Positions 48,557 to 55,351 of a stretch of DNA of 64,000 bases are shown here, piece by piece. Origin of the DNA: Bacteroidota bacterium (GTDB lineage Bacteria > Bacteroidota > Bacteroidia > Chitinophagales > LD1); the NCBI GenBank assembly GCA_016722375.1, contig JADKJG010000002.1:1-64000 (forward strand). Direction: 5' to 3'. The notes beneath the pieces were generated by a model. That model searched no databases, was not told where the DNA came from, and saw only the letters and a program-made list of their open reading frames with translations. The number at the start of each line of letters is the position of its first letter. Within the stretch, counting starts at the first letter, position 1. A program made the position numbers and the translations under genes.

Positions 48557-51500
48557 ATGGAGTACAAATTCAGTGAAATTGAGGTAAAGTGGAAGGGGGT
48601 CTGGGAAAAGAACGGACTTTATAAAGTAACAGAAGATTCTTCGAAGCCTAAGTTTTATGTGCTGGATATGTTTCCTTATCCCAGCGGTTCGGGTTTACAT
48701 GTCGGCCATCCTCTTGGTTATGTAGCCAGCGATATTTATGCAAGGTATAAACGCATGAAAGGATTCAATGTATTGCATCCGATGGGATATGATGCTTTTG
48801 GAATCCCTGCCGAACAATATGCAATCGAGACCGGTACACATCCGGCGGTTACTACGGAGAAAGCTGTTAAGCGTTACCGGGAACAGTTGGATAAAATCGG
48901 ATTTAGTTTTGACTGGAGTCGTGAAGTAAAGACCTGCGACCCGAGTTATTACAAATGGACACAATGGATATTCCTGAAGTTGTTCAATAGTTGGTACAAC
49001 CGTGAAAAGGATAAAGCAGAAGCTATTGAAAGTTTGATTGAGAAGTTCACGGTTGAGGGTTCACAGTTCACCACAGAAGGAAAGGAAAAAAAATGGGATG
49101 AATTAAGCGAATCTGAACAGCAAAAGGTGCTGATGGGCTATCGTCTTGCTTATATTTCTTATGCCGAAGTGAACTGGTGTGCGGCGCTTGGGACGGTGCT
49201 AGCCAACGATGAGGTTAAAGACGGCAAGAGCGAACGTGGTGGCCATCCTGTAGAACGAAAAAAGATGCGCCAATGGTTTCTCCGCATCACTGAATATTCA
49301 GACAGATTGTTAGAAGGATTAGAAAATCTGGATTGGACCGAAAGCATGAAGGACATGCAAAGGAATTGGATTGGCCGCTCTGAAGGGGCACTGGTGAATT
49401 TTCACCTTTCCCAAACGACGATTAATCGGGATAAAAAGATGGCTGCTAAAGTCCCTCCTTCGGAGGGATTTAGGGAGACACTTACTGTCTTCACTACTCG
49501 CCCCGATACCATCTTCGGTGCTACTTTTATGGTCATTGCGCCAGAACATGATTTAGTGGATGTTCTAACTACTAAAGAACAAAAAACAGAAATAGACGAA
49601 TACATTACGTACGTAAAAAGCCGTAGCGATGTAGATCGTCAGCAAGAGAAGAAAGTGACGGGTGCCTTTACCGGTTCTTATGCTATAAATCCATTTACTG
49701 AAAAGCCAATTCCTATATATATTGCTGAATACGTATTGGCAGGTTATGGTACCGGTGCTATTATGGCTGTTCCTGCTGATGACGAGCGCGACCGGAAGTT
49801 TGCCGAGAAGTTTGACCTGCCTATTATAGATGTCGTTGATCGAAGCATGTATCCTAATGCTAAAATGGAGGATAAACTTGGTAAGCTAATTAACTCTGGT
49901 ATACTGAATGGAATGGAGGTGAAGGAGGCTATCCAGTCTATCATATCAGAAATTGAAAGACGCGGAATAGGAGAGAAGAAGGTCAATTATAAGCAACGAG
50001 ATGCCAGTTTCAGTAGGCAGCGCTATTGGGGAGAACCTTTCCCGATAAAATACACCACCTCCCCTAACCCCTCCGAAGGAGGGGAAAATAAACAGCCGAG
50101 ATATCACACGGCTGACGGTCAAACTTGGGAGCATAATCTGGAATTAGCCAAGGAAAACAGGAAGAATCCTACCGAGGCAGAGCAAATTATTTGGGATAGA
50201 TTAAAGAACAAACAAACCGGATATAAATTCCGAAGGCAGTGGACCGGTATATTCCAGATTTTGTTTGTCTGCAAAAAGGCTTAATCGTTGAGATTGATGG
50301 CGGGATTCATTTGAAACAACAAGAAGATGATAAACTTCGAACTGAAGACTTAGAAACACTTGGCTATACAGTGATTAGATTTGAAAATAAAGAAGTTATA
50401 GGTGATGTAGACAGTGTTATTAAAAAGGTACAATCAACTCTAAACTCTTTGCCGGAAAGACAACATGATGAAGATGAGGCGGCTGCTAAAGTCCCTCCTT
50501 CGGAGGGGTTTAGGGAGGTGATAGAGATTCCAATACCCCTCGACGAAAACCAGCTGCCCTTAATCCTCCCCGATGTCACCTCCTTCAAACCCACCGGCGA
50601 TGGTCGCGCGCCGTTGGCCAACAACGCCGACTGGGTGAAGAACCATTACGAAACTGACATCATGCCCGGATATGCAGGCAGTAGTTGGTACTTCTTGCGC
50701 TACATGGATCCGAAGAATGATCAGGAGTTTGCGTCTAAAGAAAATATAGATTATTGGCAGAATGTGGATGTGTACTTCGGTGGTGCAGAACATGCCGTAG
50801 GCCATTTGCTCTATGCCCGTATGTGGCACAAGTTTCTATATGACTTAGGTTATGTAAAAACTGATGAACCTTTTAAGAAGTTGGTGAATCAGGGGATGAT
50901 ACAGGGAAGGAGCGATTTTGTTTATAGGATGAATTATTCGTACACGGAAACTCGGTTGGAAGGTGAGAATACAATGGGGATTGACCTTCCTGTAATTTAC
51001 GTTTCTAAGGAATATTATGACAAAAATAAATCAGGAACATTTGATACTTTAGATACTGAAAAATTTAATATAGCAATAAGTGAAGCTAAAGCCCTTTCTG
51101 AAAAGTTAGGATTTTCCGCATCCGGTCTAAAAGTAAATTCTAATTCTATTTCTCCTATTAATGTAGAAATAGAATTAGTTGCATTTGGGGAGAAACAAGA
51201 AAGGGAACTAATATTAGAGGAGTTTGTCAAACATTCGCGCTTAGGAAAGAATGCGATATTGGTTCTTAATGATCGCGGAAAATATATCTGTGGAGAGGAC
51301 CCCGAAAAAATGTCCAAGTCCAAATACAACGTCATCAACCCCGACGATGTAATCGAGAAACACGGTGCTGACTGCTTCCGAATGTTTGAGATGTTCTTAG
51401 GGCCTATTGAACAATCCAAGCCTTGGGACGACAAGGGTATTAGTGGAGTATCTAACTTCCTCAAAAAGTTTTGGAGATTATATGAACCCCTAATCGAAGG

Positions 51501-52005
51501 TGCTGGCTCCCCCTCTCCTTCAGAGAAGGGACCGGAGGCTGAGGTTGCTGAACTAAAAGTTCTCCACAAAACCCTCAAAAAGATTGCTGACGATATCGAA
51601 CGATTGAACTTCAACACCTGCATCTCCGCATTTATGATTGCCGCCAATGAATTGTCTGCCATGAATTGCCACAAGCGAGATATTCTCGAACTTTTATTGA
51701 TCGCGCTTGCCCCATTTGCCCCATTCACTACTGAAGAACTATGGGAAAGATTGGGACACAAAGAAAGTATCCATCTCGCCTCTTATCCGAAGATTGAAGA
51801 AAAATATCTGGTAGAAGACAGCCACACCTACGGTGTTTCGGTGAACGGAAAGGTACGTGCTGAAATCAGCCTCTCCTTAGATATTACACCTCAAGAAGCA
51901 GAACATCAGGTGTTAGCCTTAGATGCAATCAAGAAATGGACGAACGGCAATCCTCCTAAGAAATTCATCTTCGTCAAGGGCAGGATTATCAACGTGGTTG
52001 TTTAA
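48557..52005 (+). CDS. leuS: Leucyl-tRNA synthetase with inserted DUF559 nuclease cassette, frame broken in the insert
   Basis: Charges tRNA-Leu; normally essential. Frame 1 (48557-50284) has HVGH at residues 48-51 (SGSGLHVGHPLGY), the CP1 editing domain with TVFTTRPDTIFGATF and YGTGAIMAVPADDERD (the usual His of GHD/AHD is Asp), and RQRYWGEPFPI. Frame 2 (from about 50250) resumes with IEIPIPLDENQLPLILPDV, MPGYAGSSWYFLRYMDP, the KMSKS loop GEDPEKMSKSKYN, and the anticodon-binding and C-terminal parts to 52005. Between RYWGEPFPI and EIPIPLDENQ lies a DUF559 nuclease. The single frame change (-1) lies inside that insert near 50241-50248, not in LeuRS sequence. Palindromic repeats also add short peptides near codon 295 (AAKVPPSEGFRE) and near 51505 (AGSPSPSEKGPEAEV). 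Without the shift the host protein is complete. As read, two proteins would be made, a natural split near the catalytic insertion region. Confidence 0.9.
49441..49478 (+). repeat. Palindromic element inside the LeuRS editing domain
   Basis: The hairpin CCCTCC-TTC-GGAGGG with flanks GGCTGCTAAAGT and ATTTAGGGAG. About 37 bp, nearly identical to 50481-50517. It is in frame and adds AAKVPPSEGFRE ahead of the TVFTTRPDT motif. Confidence 0.85.
50056..50086 (+). repeat. Left inverted palindromic element of the nuclease cassette
   Basis: CACCTCCCCTAACCCC then TCCGAAGGAGGGG. It is the reverse complement of the right element at 50490-50520 apart from a few bases, and is itself a hairpin (CCCCTCC-GAA-GGAGGGG). 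Translated as TSPNPSEGGE. Confidence 0.85.
50481..50520 (+). repeat. Right inverted palindromic element of the nuclease cassette
   Basis: GGCTGCTAAAGT, then CCCTCCTTCGGAGGGG, then TTTAGGGAGGTG. It matches the editing-domain copy at 49441 in direct orientation and the left cassette end at 50056 in inverted orientation. Encodes AAKVPPSEGFREV. Confidence 0.85.
51505..51546 (+). repeat. Palindromic element of a second type in the LeuRS 3' part
   Basis: CTCCCCCTCTCCTTC then AGAGAAGGGACCGGAGGC, with an inner hairpin CCTTC-AGA-GAAGG. In frame, adding about 13 residues (SPSPSEKGPEAEV) between the KMSKS and anticodon-binding parts. The sequence differs from the cassette ends, but the peptide has the same S-P-S-E-x-G style. 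Confidence 0.7.
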
Positions 52006-52038
52006 ATCAAGCCCTTTAACGGAATTCCATTTAGACGA

Positions 52039-52326
52039 TTATCGGGCTATACTACCGCCATTACTTCTGCGGTCATGACGCAAAGCCCGGTGGCCATGAC
52101 GACGCTCTCCTTTGTAGCTTCGCAATTTGCGATGATCTCTAGCTTCTCCCTGCCCATGTCCGTTACGATGGTTATGGCGGATATCTTTTTGGTCGTGGCG
52201 AACCTGACCACGGTCATGGCGCATTTCCCGATGCTGTGCAGGAAGATCGTGCGGACGAGGCTGAGCCATTAAAGTACCTATGCTCAATAGTAGAAACGCA
52301 ATGCTGAAAACGATTTGCTTTTTCAT
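52039..52326 (-). CDS. Secreted His/Arg/Asp-rich heptad-repeat protein
   Basis: A 95-residue protein from the ATG at 52326: signal peptide KKQIVFSIAFLLLSIGTLMAQ, then a highly charged mature part with a seven-residue repeat of the form x-R-H-D/N-x-x-x (MRHDRGQ, VRHDQKD, IRHNHRN ... LRHDRRS). Charge and repeat resemble small exported proteins of other Bacteroidota with RxDRRD repeats, of unknown role; metal or nucleic-acid binding is possible. The DNA has the same 21-bp step as the intergenic arrays. A longer frame upstream overlaps acs and is rejected. Confidence 0.7.
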   Translation of the reverse strand: MKKQIVFSIAFLLLSIGTLMAQPRPHDLPAQHREMRHDRGQVRHDQKDIRHNHRNGHGQGEARDHRKLRSYKGERRHGHRALRHDRRSNGGSIAR

Positions 52327-52387
52327 GGTTATTAATTTTGAAGGTAGGACAGAGGATGAAATGCAAAGTTTAATGTAAAGGACGTTC

Positions 52388-54283
52388 TTATACTCCTTTA
52401 ACAATCTCTTCCACCACAGAGGGATCGAGCAGAGTCGTAGTATCTCCAAAATCAGTAGTGTTTCCTTCGGCAATCTTTCGGAGAATCCGGCGCATGATTT
52501 TACCGCTGCGGGTTTTGGGCAGGCCTTTCACTATTTGTATTTTGTCGGGCCGTGCAAAAGGGCCGATTATCTTGCTGACGTGATTTCTAATCTCCATTTG
52601 AAAGGACTCAAAATCTTTAACCCGTACATCACGATTACAAATTACGAAGGCATAAATGCCCTGCCCCTTGATGTCATGCGGATAGCCCACTACAGCACTT
52701 TCCACTACCAGACCATGTTCATCAATGGCATCTTCTACCTCGCCGGTACCGATACGATGGCCGGAAACATTAATTACATCATCCACCCGGCCGGTGATTC
52801 GATAATATCCATCGTCGTCTCTTCGACAACCATCACCGGTAAAGTAATAACCTTTGTAAGTGCTGAAATATGTTTGCCGAAAGCGCTCGTGGTCGCCAAA
52901 AACAGTTCGTGCCATTCCGGGCCAAGGGAACTTGATACAGAGGTTACCTTCCACACTGTTACCGATAATTTCTTCTCCCAACTCATCCATCAACACCGGT
53001 TGAATACCGGGCAGCGGAAGCGTTGCATAAGTTGGCTTTAGCCGAGTAACGGTTGCAATCGGTGAAATCAGTGCACCACCGGTTTCGGTTTGCCACCAAG
53101 TATCTACAATAGGACAATTCTTTTTACCCACATTTTCGTGATACCATTGCCAAGCTTCTTCGTTGATCGGCTCTCCAACCGTGCCCAAAACCCGAAGTGA
53201 GGAAAGATTTTTGTTCTTGAATATCTCTTCGCCTTTCGCCTGTAGAGAGCGAATGGCAGTAGGAGCGATATAAAAAATATTAACCCAATGCTTGTCCACC
53301 AATTCCCAGAACCTTCCGTGGTCAGGATAGTTAGGAACCCCTTCAAACATAATAGTCGTAGCGCCATTCAACAAGGGGCCATAGATAAGATAGGTATGTC
53401 CCGTTACCCAGCCAATATCAGCAGTACAGCAAAACACTTCTCCATCTTGATAGTTGAATATGTTCTCGAAGGTATAAGCAGCATAAACCATATAGCCGGC
53501 GGTGGTATGGAGCATCCCTTTAGGCTTGCCGGTAGAGCCGGATGTATAAAGAATAAAGAGTGGGTCTTCGGCACTCATCGTTTCTGCTGCATGAAAAGAA
53601 GAAACCCCCTGAATCAAATCATGCCACCAGATATCGCGCCCCTCTTTCATTTTCACGGACGATTGGCGATGGTTAAAGACAATACAATTTTTGATAGAAG
53701 GAGTCTCGGACAAAGCCTCATCCACTATTTTTTTTAGTTCAATCTTCTTTTCACCCCTAAATACTGCATCGGCGGTAATCACCAAACTACATTGAGAATC
53801 ATTGATTCGGTCTATTAGGGAATTGGCAGAAAAGCCTGCGAATACGACAGAATGAATAGCCCCGATGCGTGCGCATGCTAACATCGCCACCGCAGCTTCA
53901 GGAATCATGGGCATATAAATACACACCCGGTCACCTTTGTTTACCTTTAGGTTCTTTAGAACATTGGCAAAACGACAAACTTCTATATGGAGCTGTTTAT
54001 AGGTTAGCGTCCGATATGGCTCGTTAGGGTCGTTGGGCTCCCAGATGATAGCGGTTTGGTTTCCTCTTGATGTCAGATGACGATCTAAGCAGTTTTCGGA
54101 AAGATTTAACTCAGCGCCCTCAAACCACTTGATGCTAGGTTCGGTGAAATTCCAGTCGAGAACTTTATTCCATTTCTTTTTCCAAAAGAAATCTTCCGCC
54201 ACTTCACCCCAAAACTCTTCAGGGTGTTCCACACTTTTTCGATAATCATTTAGATAGGCTTCGAACGATTGGATTTGAGTCAT
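52388..54283 (-). CDS. acs: Acetyl-CoA synthetase
   Basis: Activates acetate to acetyl-CoA via acetyl-AMP; cytosolic; 631 residues from the ATG at 54283. Motifs of the adenylate-forming superfamily: YTSGSTGKPKGMLHT (P-loop-like A3), VDTWWQTETGGALI (A5), YYFTGDGCRRDDDGYY (A7), GRVDDVINVSGHRIGTGEVE (A8), and the conserved acetylatable Lys in KTRSGKIMRRILRK (A10). Complete and typical of Acs. The start is 8 bp inside the stop region of the DUF1003 gene, so both may be co-transcribed. No cobB or patZ is adjacent. Confidence 0.96.
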   Translation of the reverse strand: MTQIQSFEAYLNDYRKSVEHPEEFWGEVAEDFFWKKKWNKVLDWNFTEPSIKWFEGAELNLSENCLDRHLTSRGNQTAIIWEPNDPNEPYRTLTYKQLHIEVCRFANVLKNLKVNKGDRVCIYMPMIPEAAVAMLACARIGAIHSVVFAGFSANSLIDRINDSQCSLVITADAVFRGEKKIELKKIVDEALSETPSIKNCIVFNHRQSSVKMKEGRDIWWHDLIQGVSSFHAAETMSAEDPLFILYTSGSTGKPKGMLHTTAGYMVYAAYTFENIFNYQDGEVFCCTADIGWVTGHTYLIYGPLLNGATTIMFEGVPNYPDHGRFWELVDKHWVNIFYIAPTAIRSLQAKGEEIFKNKNLSSLRVLGTVGEPINEEAWQWYHENVGKKNCPIVDTWWQTETGGALISPIATVTRLKPTYATLPLPGIQPVLMDELGEEIIGNSVEGNLCIKFPWPGMARTVFGDHERFRQTYFSTYKGYYFTGDGCRRDDDGYYRITGRVDDVINVSGHRIGTGEVEDAIDEHGLVVESAVVGYPHDIKGQGIYAFVICNRDVRVKDFESFQMEIRNHVSKIIGPFARPDKIQIVKGLPKTRSGKIMRRILRKIAEGNTTDFGDTTTLLDPSVVEEIVKGV

Positions 54284-54290
54284 ACTCTTT

Positions 54291-54824
54291 CTAACCAATT
54301 TTAGAATCGTTTCTACTCATTAGTTTTTCAAGCATTTGCATCTGTTTTTTTTGAATCTCAAATAGATTTTTCATGTTCAATTGGAGATTCTTGATTTCCA
54401 ATTCTGCCTTCAGATTTATTAAGTAGTCGTTTTGTGCACGTTTTCGGTCCTTATCTTCTTTCCTATTTTGACTCATCATGATAATGGGAGCCTGAATAGC
54501 TGCCAAACACGACAAGATTAGATTTAGAAGAATAAATGGATAGGGGTCGAAAGCTGTCTGGGCTAATAAGTAAACATTGATCAGAATCCAAGTAGTGAGT
54601 AATCCGAAGAAAGTAATAATAAAAGTCCAACTGCCTCCAAACTCTGCAACTTTATCAGCAAGACTTTCGCCGAAAGAAACTTCCTTATCCTGAGAGGTAT
54701 TCAAAATCAGTGTTAACAGCTCATCATCACTAATATTCTCCGTAAAGAATTCGTTGATCTTCGTGATATCTCCTTCACTGGTTTCAATTAATTCGCGGAG
54801 TCTTTGCCGTCTTGATTTAGACAT
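54291..54824 (-). CDS. DUF1003 membrane protein
   Basis: A 177-residue protein: basic N-terminus (MSKSRRQRLRELIE), then GESLADKVAEFGGSWTFIIT and a second span with DPYPFILLNLILSCLAAIQAP, the DUF1003 signature. An NRKEDKDRKRAQNDYLINLKAE segment and a coiled C-terminus follow (IKNLQLNMKNLFEIQKKQMQMLEKL). Cytoplasmic-membrane protein of unknown function. Precedes acs closely. Confidence 0.9.
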   Translation of the reverse strand: MSKSRRQRLRELIETSEGDITKINEFFTENISDDELLTLILNTSQDKEVSFGESLADKVAEFGGSWTFIITFFGLLTTWILINVYLLAQTAFDPYPFILLNLILSCLAAIQAPIIMMSQNRKEDKDRKRAQNDYLINLKAELEIKNLQLNMKNLFEIQKKQMQMLEKLMSRNDSKIG

Positions 54825-54841
54825 AATGGAGTAGAATTATT

Positions 54842-55324
54842 TTACAAATCTTTTTTAGAAAAGGCTAGAGGCAATAAATCTTTAATGGATTTCACACAGT
54901 AGATTTCGCCCTGTTCCCCCATCATCAGGACTTCAATATCTTATTCAAATCTCGTTTCATATTCAAAGATTCTTTGACGGCAAATACCACAAGGTGCTAC
55001 CGGATGGTCAACAAGGTGAGTGCCGCTCTTTGCCGTAATCGCTATCTGCTTCATTCCCACTCCGGGATAAAGTGCAGCAGCCACACTCAAGGCTGTTCCT
55101 TCGGCACAAATACCTGCCGGATAAGAGGCGTTTTCCTGATTAGTGCCTGTAACTATTTTCCCATTTTCGAGCAAGATAGCAGCAGCCACTTTATAGTTTG
55201 AATAGGGAGAATAGGAATGAGGCAGCGCTTCTACTGCTGATTTTAATAAATCTTGGTCTTGTTCTGAAAGTTCACTGATGGTTTTATAAGTCTTGATCGT
55301 AAGTTTAATTTCCTTTTCCTGCAT
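54842..55324 (-). pseudogene. cdd: Cytidine deaminase with an in-frame ochre codon
   Basis: Deaminates cytidine/deoxycytidine for pyrimidine salvage. Zinc site: GICAEGTAL (Cys in place of His, catalytic Glu) and PCGICRQ. The frame runs to EYETRFE and stops at TAA (54941-54943), but continues in the same frame as DIEVLMMGEQGEIYCVKSIK then DLLPLAFSKKDL with a final TAA at 54842. That is the normal Cdd C-terminus. The TAA stands where Gln (CAA) is likely, a C-to-T change. Read through, it would be 160 residues, as expected. As read, the last third is lost. Confidence 0.85.
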
Positions 55325-55351
55325 ATCGTCCAAAACTAATTTTTTCTTTAA

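Larger units (their letters stand above)
50056..50520 (+). mobile_element. DUF559 endonuclease cassette flanked by inverted palindromes, inside leuS
   Basis: A 465-bp insert between the LeuRS blocks RYWGEPFPI and EIPIPLDENQ. It encodes a DUF559 domain: NLELAKENRKNPTEAEQIIW, LKNKQTGYKFRRQ, then in the next frame DRYIPDFVCLQKGLIVEIDG and LETLGYTVIRFENKEV. DUF559 belongs to the Vsr/PD-(D/E)XK nuclease fold; the Asp of PDF and the Glu of VEID are the expected metal ligands. The cassette ends are inverted copies of one palindromic element. The frame is lost between RRQ and DRYIPDF, where about four residues are expected but only five bases remain, fitting a 7-bp deletion or a one-base loss. I infer a selfish nuclease/palindrome unit. 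Confidence 0.8.

Noticed and set aside
50056..50520. Intein in leuS
   Set aside because: No intein splicing blocks (N-terminal Cys/Ser block A, C-terminal HN). The insert matches a DUF559 nuclease.
15095..55324. Alternative genetic code with TAG/TAA as Gln
   Set aside because: TAA and TAG end many intact genes here (the giant protein, xerD, rsmI, the NHL gene and others).
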